Positions 16,632 to 25,128 of a stretch of DNA of 60,060 nt are shown piece after piece. Location: NCBI GenBank assembly GCA_025463925.1, contig JAODBK010000101.1:1-60060 (forward strand), given 5' to 3'. Position numbers and translations under genes: made by a program. The notes below the pieces were generated by a model, which ran no database searches, was not told the origin of the DNA, and worked only from the letters and a program-made list of their open reading frames with translations. How positions within the stretch are numbered: position 1 is the first letter of the stretch; each line of letters begins with the position of its first letter. The stretch is from Acidimicrobiales bacterium. GTDB lineage: Bacteria; Actinomycetota; Acidimicrobiia; Acidimicrobiales; AC-14.

Positions 16632-18442
16632 ACCGGTCCCGGCCGGCGACGGCAACGATCGTCGTCGGCGTGGCCGCCCTCCTTCCCGTCGTGATGCGCG
16701 ATGGGCAGACCCGCACCGACGTCGCCACCGCGCTGGCGCTGTTCCTGGCGGCGTTGGGCCTCTGGGCCGCGGTCGGCGTCGGCGGTCTGCCGTCGCTCGG
16801 GCAGGGCGCGTTCGTCGGGCTGGGCGCGTACGGCACCGCGATGCTCCGGGTCCACGACGGGTGGAACCCGCTCGTCGCGAGCGCCGCCGGCACTGTGGTC
16901 GCCGGCACCGCCGGCGTGATCGTCGCCGTCGGCGTGGCCCGGTTCCGCCCCGCCTTCGTCGCGCTGGCCACGTTGCTGGCGTCGTGGACGTTCGCGCTGG
17001 CTGTCAACGCCTTCCCCGGTCTCACCGGTGGCGCCGCTGGCCTCGTCGTCCCGGATCCGGTCCTCGAGTCGCGGGCCCTCGGCATCCGGGTGACGGTCGG
17101 GCCGCCGGCGCGCTACGAGATTGCGTTGCTCGCCGTCGTGGTCGGCGCGCTGGCCCTGCTGGCGCTCGGCCGGCGCTACCGCGCCGCGATGACCGTCGCG
17201 CGCGATGACTCCGCGGCCGCGCGCGGCGCCGGCATCCCGGTCGAGCGATTGCGGGCCGGCGCGTTGGTGGCCTCGGCGGTGGTCGGCGGTGCCGCGGGGT
17301 CGCTCTTGGTGCAGCTCGACGGCGTTGCCGATCCCACGCGTTACGGGCCGCTGTTGTCGGTGAAGCTCTTCATCGTCGTGGTGCTGGGCGCCCAGTTGCT
17401 GGCGCTGGGGCTCGGGCTGATGGGTGGGGCCGCCTCTGCCGCCGGCCCCGCGGTCGGCCTGGCCGCGCTCGTCGTCGTGGATCGCGTCGGTCACGCGCTC
17501 GCCCGCGCCTTCGGCGGGTCGGCGAGCCGGCTCGAGCCGCTGGCCGCGGGCGCGACCCTGCTGGTCGTCCTGCTGGCCGCCGGCACACCGGCGGCGACGT
17601 GGTGGACCCGGCGGCGACGGTCCGGCGGAGCGCCCGACTCGGTGAGGTCAGACGCGACCGTTCCGCCGATCGGCGGCCTCCGGCTCGACGGTCACGACTT
17701 GGCAGTCTCCTTCGGTGGTGTCGACGCGCTGACCGGGGTGGACATCCATGTCGCGTCGGGTTCCTGCCATGCCGTCATCGGGCCGAACGGGTCGGGCAAG
17801 ACCACACTGCTGCGCGTGCTCGCGGGTGTCGTGTCGCCGGCCCGCGGCACGGTGCGGCTGGCCGACCGCGACGTGACCCGCACCGGCCCCACGGGGCGGC
17901 GGCGCGCCGGGTTGGCGCGGAGCCTGCAACGGCCGGCCCTCGCGCCGGGCCTGTCCGTGATGACCCACGTCGTCGCGGCCACCGAGGCGACCCGCATCGA
18001 TGGGTGGCTGCGTTCGCTGCTGGCGACACCGCGCGCCCGTGCCGAGCGACGGCGCATCGAAGCCGACGCGGCGCGAGTACTCGCGTTGGTCGGCCTCGCG
18101 CAGGACGCGGCGAGCGACGTTGCCCAGCTGGACGGGCTGGCGCGTCGCCTGCTGCAGGTCGCGATGGCGTTGGCCGGGGGCTCGCGCGTCGTACTCCTCG
18201 ACGAGCCGTCGGCCGGCCTCCGCGAGCCGGAGGAAGCGCGCCTGGTCGATGTGCTCGTCCGACTTCGCGACGCCGGGATGACGATCGTCGTGGTCGAGCA
18301 CAATCTCCGGCTGGTGGCGGCGCTGGCCGACGAGGTCACGGTGCTCGACGCCGGGCAGGTCATCGCGCGCGGGCGCCCGGACGACGTGATGCGCGAACCC
18401 GCGGTCCTGGTCGCGTACGTCGGCGACCCCGACGACTCGTAG
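16628..18442 (+). CDS. Fused LivM-type permease and LivG-type ATPase
   Basis: 604 residues. Residues about 1-320 form a LivM-like membrane domain (GGLPSLGQGAFVGLGAYGTA motif and the RDDSAAARGAGIPVERLRAG loop). Residues about 345-604 form an ABC ATPase with Walker A GPNGSGKTT and Walker B VVLLDEPSAG. The signature region reads LDGLARRLLQVAMAL in place of the usual LSGGQ-like motif, so it is degenerate. Permease-ATPase fusions occur in this family. No separate LivF ATPase lies in the window, so either the fused ATPase works as a homodimer or LivF is elsewhere. The start is the GTG overlapping the livH stop. Confidence 0.85.
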   Translation: MNRSRPATATIVVGVAALLPVVMRDGQTRTDVATALALFLAALGLWAAVGVGGLPSLGQGAFVGLGAYGTAMLRVHDGWNPLVASAAGTVVAGTAGVIVAVGVARFRPAFVALATLLASWTFALAVNAFPGLTGGAAGLVVPDPVLESRALGIRVTVGPPARYEIALLAVVVGALALLALGRRYRAAMTVARDDSAAARGAGIPVERLRAGALVASAVVGGAAGSLLVQLDGVADPTRYGPLLSVKLFIVVVLGAQLLALGLGLMGGAASAAGPAVGLAALVVVDRVGHALARAFGGSASRLEPLAAGATLLVVLLAAGTPAATWWTRRRRSGGAPDSVRSDATVPPIGGLRLDGHDLAVSFGGVDALTGVDIHVASGSCHAVIGPNGSGKTTLLRVLAGVVSPARGTVRLADRDVTRTGPTGRRRAGLARSLQRPALAPGLSVMTHVVAATEATRIDGWLRSLLATPRARAERRRIEADAARVLALVGLAQDAASDVAQLDGLARRLLQVAMALAGGSRVVLLDEPSAGLREPEEARLVDVLVRLRDAGMTIVVVEHNLRLVAALADEVTVLDAGQVIARGRPDDVMREPAVLVAYVGDPDDS

Positions 18443-18457
18443 GATCGCGTCTCCACC

Positions 18458-19654
18458 ATGCGACGGGCGTTCATCGCGGTCCTGCTGTCCGGCGCGCTCG
18501 TGGCGGCCTGCTCGACGGGGAGCAAGAGTACAGCGGCGGCCAGCCGACTCATCGTCGTCAATGCGCCGTTCGCGTCGACCCCTTCGGTGGCCGTGCCGAT
18601 CGCCCGAGGCGTCGAGCTTGCGGTCGCCGAGCTCAACCGGTCCGGGTGGCGGCTGCGGGTGGAGCGGATGGACAGCGGCAACTCACCGACCGTCGCCATC
18701 GCCAATGTTCGCAAGGCAGTCGAGCTCGGCGCGGTCGGTGTCGTCGACGAGGGCACCGGCGCCGATGCCTCGTGGCCGGCGGCCAACGCCGCCGGCGTGC
18801 CGATCGGGATCGTCTACCAGGGCGGTGCGTCACTGGTGGACCTGAGCGCCCGGCCGAACGTCTTCCGCATCACGCCGACCGACCGGGGCGTGTCGTTCCG
18901 TCTGGCCGAGTACCTCGTGCCCAAAGGTCTGCGGTTGGCGTTGATCCACGACGACTCGACCTACGGCACGAACGGTGACGCCGCGTTGCGCGCCGCGTTC
19001 GCGCGCAACCGGTCGTCGGTCGCCGGCACCTACGGCGTCCCGGCGAACGGCGATCCCGCGGCCCAGCTGCTCGCGGCCCGGTCGAGTGGCGCGACCGCGC
19101 TCGTGGTGTGGGCCGGCCCGATCGCCCTGGCCCGCGTCGTTCGCGCCGCGCGATCGACCGGCTGGGCCGTGCCGATCTACGCCGCGACCAGCGGCGAGGA
19201 CCCGCTCGTCCGCCAGCAGTTGTCCGATCACCGCGCCTGGGTGGAAGGCCTCACGTTCGCGTACGGGCGGCTCACCTCGGAGAAGGGGCCGGGGCCGTTC
19301 GAGCAGTTCCAATCGGCGTACGAGAAGCAGTTCGGGCCCGACCTCGTCGGTGTGACGTCGGGCGGCCGCGACGTGATCCAGCCGGCCGACCGCGCCATGT
19401 ACGCCTTCGACTTCGTGCGGGTGTTGGTCGCGGCACTGGCCAAAGCCGGCAGGCGCGGGCCCGGTCTCATCGTGGCGATGGGCCAAGTGGAGGTGCAAGG
19501 AGCCAACGGTGACGAGCGAGCCTTCAACGAGCGCAACCATGAAGGAGTCGTCGACGACGACGTGGCGTTCGCCGCGATCAGGGACATGGTGATCGTCCCG
19601 GTGAAGGACGACGCGCTGTCGGCCACCCTCCCGACGGTTCGCCAGACCCGCTAG
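18458..19654 (+). CDS. Substrate-binding lipoprotein of the branched-chain amino-acid-type ABC transporter
   Basis: 398 residues, type I periplasmic-binding fold as in LivK/AmiC. The lipobox is VAAC (Cys18). The body shows the family layout: a PIARGVELAVAELN segment, a helix-rich hinge and late KAGRRGPGLIVAM. It would capture the substrate outside the membrane and deliver it to the fused permease encoded 15 nt upstream. A TAGGAT hexamer lies 12 nt before the ATG, so it may also have its own promoter. The stop interlocks with the convergent gene in CTAG. Confidence 0.85.
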   Translation: MRRAFIAVLLSGALVAACSTGSKSTAAASRLIVVNAPFASTPSVAVPIARGVELAVAELNRSGWRLRVERMDSGNSPTVAIANVRKAVELGAVGVVDEGTGADASWPAANAAGVPIGIVYQGGASLVDLSARPNVFRITPTDRGVSFRLAEYLVPKGLRLALIHDDSTYGTNGDAALRAAFARNRSSVAGTYGVPANGDPAAQLLAARSSGATALVVWAGPIALARVVRAARSTGWAVPIYAATSGEDPLVRQQLSDHRAWVEGLTFAYGRLTSEKGPGPFEQFQSAYEKQFGPDLVGVTSGGRDVIQPADRAMYAFDFVRVLVAALAKAGRRGPGLIVAMGQVEVQGANGDERAFNERNHEGVVDDDVAFAAIRDMVIVPVKDDALSATLPTVRQTR

Positions 19655-20859
19655 CTCCTCGACCAGACCGCGGCGCCCGCGAGCGCGACAGCCAGCGCGG
19701 CCGCGAGCGCGAGGGCGATCGCCGCCGGCTTGGCCTTCAGCGGCCGGGGAGCGGTGCGCGTCGCCCCCGGCGCCGCCGCCGAGATGAAGTGGAAGGTGCT
19801 CGAGGACGTGCCCGGACGCGGGTTGCCGAGGTACGCCGCGACCGCGCCGGCCCGCAGGCCCTGCCAGATGACGTCCTGCAACGCGGCCAGCCGGGCGCGG
19901 GGCGGGGCGGCAGCATCGGCGAGGCGATCGCGGTCGGGCAGCACGAAGGCGACGCTGAGGTCGACGTGCACGGCCGCGGTGCCCGCGACCGGCACGCGCA
20001 GCATCCCGTCGGGCAGGCGCGCCGACGGCAGCACCGCGTCCACGGTGACGGGCGCGCCACCGCCGACGCTCACGGTGCCGCGCACCCGCACCGGTGCCAG
20101 CTCGTCGCGCGCCACACCCGTCACCGGGCTGTCGGCGGCGATGGTCGGCAATTCCGCCGGCACCCCGCCCGCGCCTCCGATCGGTGCTCGGCCGGCGGCC
20201 AGCGCGGCCAGCGCGCGCGATGCCGCAACGTCGAGCGCCGAGCGGTCGGGTTCGCCGTCGGACACCGTCACCGGCAGCCCCGTCTGGTTGGTGATGCGGA
20301 CCTCGGTCGCAGCCGCCGACCGCGTCACGGTGATGCCGACCGGCAGCTTGGATCGTTCGGTTGCCGGATCGAGGGTGACGCTCGCCGCCAGCGTCTTGCC
20401 GCCCGGGCTGAAGCCCTCCCAGATCACCGATCCACGGCGTAGCCCCGGACGGCTGCCGGCGCCGGCCGGCGCGACCACGTCGATCGCGGGGCCCGGCTCC
20501 TTGAAGCTGAAGTCGCCGACACCGCTCAGGGTCAGTTGTTGATCGACGACCACCGACGTGGGAGCGCCGTCGGGGCCGACGCCGACGCGGACATCCTCGA
20601 CGTCGTCGACCGGGCCGGGGACCCGGTTGGCCACCTCGCCTGGCCGGTCGGGTCCGAGCAAGGACGTCGGGTTGCCGGCGATGACCAACCGATCGGCCTC
20701 GGTCGGCAGCGGGATCGTGTGCTGCGGCAGCGCCGCAGCCCCGCCGGCGGCGCCGATCGCGAGCGCACCGAATGCCGCCGCGAGCCCGGCGGCGGCGCGA
20801 GCCCTAGGTGCCCGGACGGATCGTGATCTTGACCGAGGTGCGGCCCTTGCACGCCTCAC
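19651..20859 (-). CDS. Envelope protein with N- and C-terminal hydrophobic segments, unknown function
   Basis: 402 residues, Ala/Val/Pro-rich. An Arg-rich head and a hydrophobic Ala/Gly stretch (about 23-44) look like a signal or anchor. The middle holds repeated beta-strand segments with two duplicated-looking halves (TSVVVDQQLTLSGVGDFSFK; VRVRGTVSVGGGAPVTVD). The end has a membrane helix (AIALALAAALAVALAGAAVW). No family is recognised. The only usable start is GTG 20859, which lies inside the upstream lipoprotein gene (56-nt overlap), implying coupled expression. Confidence 0.65.
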   Translation of the reverse strand: MRRARAAPRSRSRSVRAPRARAAAGLAAAFGALAIGAAGGAAALPQHTIPLPTEADRLVIAGNPTSLLGPDRPGEVANRVPGPVDDVEDVRVGVGPDGAPTSVVVDQQLTLSGVGDFSFKEPGPAIDVVAPAGAGSRPGLRRGSVIWEGFSPGGKTLAASVTLDPATERSKLPVGITVTRSAAATEVRITNQTGLPVTVSDGEPDRSALDVAASRALAALAAGRAPIGGAGGVPAELPTIAADSPVTGVARDELAPVRVRGTVSVGGGAPVTVDAVLPSARLPDGMLRVPVAGTAAVHVDLSVAFVLPDRDRLADAAAPPRARLAALQDVIWQGLRAGAVAAYLGNPRPGTSSSTFHFISAAAPGATRTAPRPLKAKPAAIALALAAALAVALAGAAVWSRS

Positions 20860-21220
20860 CCAGGCGCACCTGCCCAGTGGAGCCGCTTCCCGTGAACGTG
20901 ACCTCGGCGTCGTGGGCGTCGTGCTCCTTCTTCGTCACGCCGTACGGCGCCGTACCCAGCGCCGAGGCGTACGAGTTGTACACCGTCGTCAGGTCGGCGT
21001 CGGCATAGCCCTCGGCGATCGTGGACGGGCCGGCGTTCGAGGACGTCGTGTACACCACACCGGTGGGCTTCGGGAAGCCGGCCAGCCCGCCGGAGGGCGC
21101 GGCAATCGACACCGGCGGCGACGGGCACGTCTTGCTGCCCGCGCCCTCGCTCTTCCCGCAGGCGGTGACGGCCACCATCGCGATCGCCACCGTCACCACG
21201 AACGCCAGGATCCTTCGCAC
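20804..21220 (-). CDS. Small lipoprotein of unknown function
   Basis: 138 residues from GTG 21220, preceded by TACGGT 8 nt upstream (leaderless pattern). The lipobox is VTAC (Cys21). The mature part has strands typical of a small outer-surface domain (TGVVYTTSSNAGP, VTFTGSGSTGQVRL) and two further Cys (TCPSPP, EACKGR) likely to be bridged. It resembles the 15049-15636 lipoprotein in its motif of a Pro/Gly-led VVYTT or TVFVN strand; both may belong to one lineage-specific family, but that is only impression. Confidence 0.75.
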   Translation of the reverse strand: MRRILAFVVTVAIAMVAVTACGKSEGAGSKTCPSPPVSIAAPSGGLAGFPKPTGVVYTTSSNAGPSTIAEGYADADLTTVYNSYASALGTAPYGVTKKEHDAHDAEVTFTGSGSTGQVRLGEACKGRTSVKITIRPGT

Positions 21221-21329
21221 GGCGGCGGACCGTAGCCGGTCCCGACAGCGCAACGGTGGGAGGGACTACCCGCGGCATGGCCCGATCGGCTCATTCAAGC
21301 AATGGCCCGCGCGTGCCGATGGGACTCGG

Positions 21330-21620
21330 GTGACGTGGTCGGCGGTCGAGACCTTGCGGCAGTGGCATTGCTGGTGTGGCTACACGAACGTCGGGTTCGA
21401 CCCGTGCGCCGGCTGCCACCGCCCGGCGCCTCGCCAGGTCCGCCGCAACACCCGCGCCCGGCCGACGCCCGCGGGCCAGACCGCGCTGGCGGCCGAGCTC
21501 CTCGCGCGAGCGCCGACCGAGGCACCGGGCTCGCCGAGCCCGGCGTGGCTCACGACCTTGGTGGTCTGGTCGGCGGTCTCGATGGCGGTGATCGTCGCGA
21601 CGCTGCTGTTGCTCGCATAG
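21330..21620 (+). CDS. Small zinc-ribbon membrane protein
   Basis: 96 residues from GTG 21330. An N-terminal Cys cluster WHCWCGYTNVGFDPCAGC (CxC then CxxC) looks like a treble-clef or ribbon zinc site. An Arg/Pro-rich linker follows, and a single C-terminal membrane helix (about 74-95) suggests a tail-anchored protein facing the cytoplasm. The family is not recognised. The frame is open further upstream, but without family-like sequence, so the start is a judgement. Confidence 0.55.
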   Translation: MTWSAVETLRQWHCWCGYTNVGFDPCAGCHRPAPRQVRRNTRARPTPAGQTALAAELLARAPTEAPGSPSPAWLTTLVVWSAVSMAVIVATLLLLA

Positions 21621-21636
21621 GTCCGCCGTACGCGAC

Positions 21637-22377
21637 TTACGAGGCCTGGGCCTTCAGGTGCTCGAGGAGCCGGCCCAGCCGATCGCCCAACTGCTCGCGG
21701 ACCTGTCGCTCCATCGCCCGCGCCAACTCGCTGTCCACTGCCATCTGGGCCAGCGGCCGCAGCCGCCGGACGACCTCCGCAAGTCGTGGCACCTCGTCCT
21801 TCGGCAGGCGATCACCGATCGGCTCGAACACGTGCGTCGTGACGAGCTCCACGAAGCGCGCCGCCACGCGGTCCATGTCGCGCTGCAACGCGCGGGCGTT
21901 GGCCAGTACCGCGTCGAGCGGGATGCCGGCGGCCACGAGCTCGGCGCCGGCCTGGAACCACCGCGGGCTGTTGACGCGGAAGCGCTCGCCGTCGGGCTCG
22001 ATGATCCCGAGCTTGATCGCGGTGTCCAGCGCGCGCGCGTCCTGCGCACCGAACACTTGGGCCAGCTCGGCCGCCGAGATGAATGTCGGAACCTCGTCGC
22101 TCCACGGTCCGGTGAGCGCGACCTCGAGCCCGAGCAGCTCACCGAGGTTCTGCCCCTGCTCCCATCCGTTGACGAGCTCGGCGATGTTCGCCAGCGAGTA
22201 GCCGCGCTCCAACATCTGGTTGATGAGCCGGAGCCGGGCCAGGTGCGAGTCGTCGTAGAGCCCGACGCGCCCGACGCGGCGCGGCGGCGGCAGCAATCCG
22301 CGGTCCTGGTACGCCCGCACGTTGCGGACCGCAGTCTCCGCCTGCTGCGCCAGCTCGTCGATCCGGTACTCAGCCAC
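21637..22377 (-). CDS. MerR-family transcriptional regulator
   Basis: 246 residues from GTG 22377. The winged-helix N-terminus (AEYRIDELAQQAETAVRNVR, then AYQDRGLLPPPRR) is the MerR DNA-binding domain, followed by a dimerisation helix and a roughly 150-residue helical effector domain with no cysteine pair, so it probably senses an organic ligand rather than a metal. An in-frame ATG at 22419 would add 14 residues through a tandem repeat and is less likely. It is divergent from the M24 peptidase operon, its probable target. Confidence 0.85.
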   Translation of the reverse strand: MAEYRIDELAQQAETAVRNVRAYQDRGLLPPPRRVGRVGLYDDSHLARLRLINQMLERGYSLANIAELVNGWEQGQNLGELLGLEVALTGPWSDEVPTFISAAELAQVFGAQDARALDTAIKLGIIEPDGERFRVNSPRWFQAGAELVAAGIPLDAVLANARALQRDMDRVAARFVELVTTHVFEPIGDRLPKDEVPRLAEVVRRLRPLAQMAVDSELARAMERQVREQLGDRLGRLLEHLKAQAS

Positions 22378-22381
22378 CGAC

Positions 22382-22417
22382 CTCGTCCCCGACCGTGACC
22401 TCGTCGCCGACCGTGAC
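22382..22417. repeat. Tandem 18-bp duplication at the MerR start
   Basis: Two adjacent copies of an 18-bp unit (22382-22399 and 22400-22417), 17 of 18 bases identical. On the minus strand they lie just before the MerR GTG. In one frame they fall inside a 20-codon reading frame (ATG 22432, TGA 22372-22370) that repeats VTVGDE and whose stop overlaps the MerR start by a few bases. Confidence 0.6.
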
Positions 22418-22465
22418 ATCAGGCACTGACATGATGGCTTGACCTTACCATTGAAGACTGGAACG

Positions 22466-23305
22466 ATGGCAGATGTGAACGATGTCCGGCTGTCGGATGC
22501 GCTGCTGGCCGAGCACCGGGCGGTGCAACAGCTCGCCTACCGGTGCGCCGAAGAGGTCGCCGCCGGTCTCGAGCCCGGCGTGACCGAGCGAGAGACGACC
22601 CGCCGCATGCGGGCGTGGCTCGACGCCAATGGCGTCGAAGACTGGTTCCACCTGCCGTTCGCGTGGTTCGGCGACCGGACCGCCTTCCGGAACTTCCGGC
22701 TGCCGCTGCAGTTCTTCCCGACCAACCGGCGGCTCGAGGACGGCATGCCGTTCATCCTCGACGTGGCGCCGGTCATCGGACGGGCGACGTCCGACATCGG
22801 ATACGCCGGCGTGCTCGGCACCAACGCCGAGTTCGACCGGCTCCACGATCACCTGGCCGGCCATCGCCGTCTGATCCTCGACCTCGTCAAGTCCGGCACA
22901 CCATTGCGCGACATCTACGTCGCGTGCGACGAGCTCGCGACGCGCTCGGGGTACGACAACCGGCATCGGGAGTATCCGTTCGGTGTCATCGCCCACCGCG
23001 TCGAGCCGCTGCCGCGCCACCCGGTCAACCGCACCGTCACCGGGTTTGGCGTGCGGGCGCTGCTCGCGCTCATCCGCAGCGCCGTGGTCGGGCGCCGGCG
23101 CGGTTGGTCGCCCCTGTGGGGTGGCGGGCGCCGGTCGGATCACCCGGCGACGCCCGGGCTCTGGGCAGTCGAGCCGCACTACGGGTCGGGCCCGGTCGGC
23201 GCCAAGTTCGAGGAGCTGCTCGTGGTCACCGAAGACGATGCCTTCTGGCTCGACGACGATCTCCCCCACGTCCGTCGATGGGCGGCGCGCCAGGTGATCG
23301 CATGA
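22466..23305 (+). CDS. M24-family metallopeptidase (Xaa-Pro aminopeptidase-like)
   Basis: 279 residues with the pita-bread fold only, no N-terminal prolidase domain. The five metal ligands can be placed: Asp in FILDVAP, Asp in RATSDIGY, His in GVIAHRV, Glu in AVEPHYG and Glu in KFEELLVV. Expected activity is two-metal aminopeptidase or creatinase-like hydrolysis; the substrate is unknown. I start at ATG 22466; the frame is open nine codons further. The TGA overlaps the next ATG (ATGA), so the following membrane protein is coupled to it. Confidence 0.8.
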   Translation: MADVNDVRLSDALLAEHRAVQQLAYRCAEEVAAGLEPGVTERETTRRMRAWLDANGVEDWFHLPFAWFGDRTAFRNFRLPLQFFPTNRRLEDGMPFILDVAPVIGRATSDIGYAGVLGTNAEFDRLHDHLAGHRRLILDLVKSGTPLRDIYVACDELATRSGYDNRHREYPFGVIAHRVEPLPRHPVNRTVTGFGVRALLALIRSAVVGRRRGWSPLWGGGRRSDHPATPGLWAVEPHYGSGPVGAKFEELLVVTEDDAFWLDDDLPHVRRWAARQVIA

Positions 23306-25128
23306 TCCCGCAGGTGCTCGCACACGCCGTCGCCCCCGCGCGCGGAGCGCCCCTCGGCGATCTGGTGCCGGCGTCGATCGTCGCGGTGCTCGCGGTGCTG
23401 CTCGTCGCCGCGCTCGGCTTCGGACACCGGAGGGGCGTGTTCGGCGCGTTGGGTCGCTTCAGCGCCGCGGTCGAGGATCGCGTGGGCCTCCCCGGTTGGG
23501 CGGCGATTCCCGCCGCGATCGGCGGGTCGAGTCTGCTCTGTGCCGCGTTCGGCTACTACTGGGATGTCTCGTGGCACATCGATCGGGGCCGCGACCCAGG
23601 GCCGTTCGCCAACCCGGCGCACTGGTTCATCATCATCGGCCTGGCCGGCATCGCGCTGGCCGGCGTCGTCGCGATCATCCTCGGTGACGACCAGCCGACC
23701 GGTGCTTCTGTGCGCTTCGGCGCGCACTGGCACGCGCCGGTCGGTGGGGTGCTGCTCGCCATCTGCGGTGTCGTCGCGCTCGCCGGCTTCCCGCTCGACG
23801 ACGTGTGGCACCGCATCTTCGGCCAGGACGTCACCGCGTGGGGCCCGACCCACATCCAGATGATCGGCGGCGCGTCGCTGGCGACGTTGGCGATGTGGGC
23901 GCTGTCGGTCGAGGGTCGCCGCGTCGCGGCGTCGCGCGGCCGGCGGATGCCCGTGGCGCACGCATGGCTGCTCGACGTCACCCTCGGCGGCGCGTTCCTC
24001 ATGGGGCTGTCGACGCTGCAGGTCGAGTTCGACTTCGGCGTGCCGCAGTTCCGCCAGGTGTACCACCCGCTGCTGATCATGCTGGCGACGGGCATCGGCC
24101 TGGTCGCGGTGCGCATCCGTGCCGGGCGCGGCGCCGCGCTGGCGGCCACCGCCTTCTTCCTCGCGATGCGCGTCGGGCTGGCCGTGGTCATCGCGCCGGT
24201 GCTCGGCCGGACCTTCATGCACTTCCCTTTGTACGTCGTCGAGGCGATCGCGGTGGAGCTCGTGGCGATGCGGTGGTCGACGAGGCGGCAGCTCGACTTC
24301 GGCCTGCGCAGTGGACTCGCCATCGGCACCGCCGGCCTGGCCGCCGAATGGTTGTGGAGCCAGTTCGCGATGCCGTTCCCCTGGGGTCGGGCGATGTGGC
24401 CCGAGGGGGCGGTGCTCGGGCTCGTCGGCGCGCTCGCCGGCGGCGTCATCGGCGGGATGATCGGGCGGGCGCTCGTCGCCGATCGCCGGCTCGGTCAACC
24501 CACGCCGCGCGCGTGGGCCGCGTTGGCGTGGATCGCGGCCGTGGCGGCCATCGGATGGGCGCTCCCGGTTCACGCCGCCGCCGGGACCGCCCGGATCACC
24601 ACGACCGACGTGGCCCGAGCCGATGGTCGTTGGGCGAAGGTCGGTGTGCAGCTCGATCATCCGCAGCACGCGGTCGGCGCCAACTGGTTCGTCGCCATGT
24701 CGTGGCAGGGCCGCAAGAACGGCGACGGCGGCCTGGTGCTGGCGCCGTTCCACCGCACCGGACCCGACACGTGGGCGACCACCGACCCGGTGCCGATGTT
24801 CGGGAGCTGGAAGACGATCATCCGCCTCCACGACGGTCGCAACCTCGAGGTGGCGCCGCTCTACCTCCCGGCCGACGCCGCCATCCCCGCGGCCGGCGTC
24901 ACCACCGGCGCCGAGGCGACGCGGCCGTTCGTGCGCGACAAGACCGTGCTCCAACGCGAGGCGGTCGGTGGCTCGCCTGCCTTGCAGCGGGTGGCGTACG
25001 CGCTGTTGCTGGGAGTCGCCGGCACGTGGCTCACCACCCTGGGCTGGGGCCTCCGGCGGTTGGAGGCGACGACGTCCCCGGCGCCGGCCCCCGAACGCGC
25101 CGGAATCCCGCACCGGACCGCCGCCTGA
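23302..25128 (+). CDS. Thirteen-helix membrane protein with an outer domain, unknown function
   Basis: 608 residues. About twelve membrane helices (30-425), a soluble stretch of about 130 residues (GTARITTTDVARADGRWAKV onward) and one last helix. Loops between early helices are rich in His/Trp/Asp (YYWDVSWHID, NPAHWF, HWHAP, DDVWHRIFG, WGPTH), which suggests a metal or heme site near the outer face; that is inference. No family is recognised. The ATG overlaps the M24 stop, and the TGA overlaps the SDR start (TGATG), so three proteins are made from one coupled message. Confidence 0.7.
   Translation: MIPQVLAHAVAPARGAPLGDLVPASIVAVLAVLLVAALGFGHRRGVFGALGRFSAAVEDRVGLPGWAAIPAAIGGSSLLCAAFGYYWDVSWHIDRGRDPGPFANPAHWFIIIGLAGIALAGVVAIILGDDQPTGASVRFGAHWHAPVGGVLLAICGVVALAGFPLDDVWHRIFGQDVTAWGPTHIQMIGGASLATLAMWALSVEGRRVAASRGRRMPVAHAWLLDVTLGGAFLMGLSTLQVEFDFGVPQFRQVYHPLLIMLATGIGLVAVRIRAGRGAALAATAFFLAMRVGLAVVIAPVLGRTFMHFPLYVVEAIAVELVAMRWSTRRQLDFGLRSGLAIGTAGLAAEWLWSQFAMPFPWGRAMWPEGAVLGLVGALAGGVIGGMIGRALVADRRLGQPTPRAWAALAWIAAVAAIGWALPVHAAAGTARITTTDVARADGRWAKVGVQLDHPQHAVGANWFVAMSWQGRKNGDGGLVLAPFHRTGPDTWATTDPVPMFGSWKTIIRLHDGRNLEVAPLYLPADAAIPAAGVTTGAEATRPFVRDKTVLQREAVGGSPALQRVAYALLLGVAGTWLTTLGWGLRRLEATTSPAPAPERAGIPHRTAA

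Noticed and set aside
19651-21253. Possible single fused lipoprotein/membrane gene
   Set aside because: The two proteins are in different frames with separate starts and a clear stop between them; they overlap by 56 nt rather than fuse.
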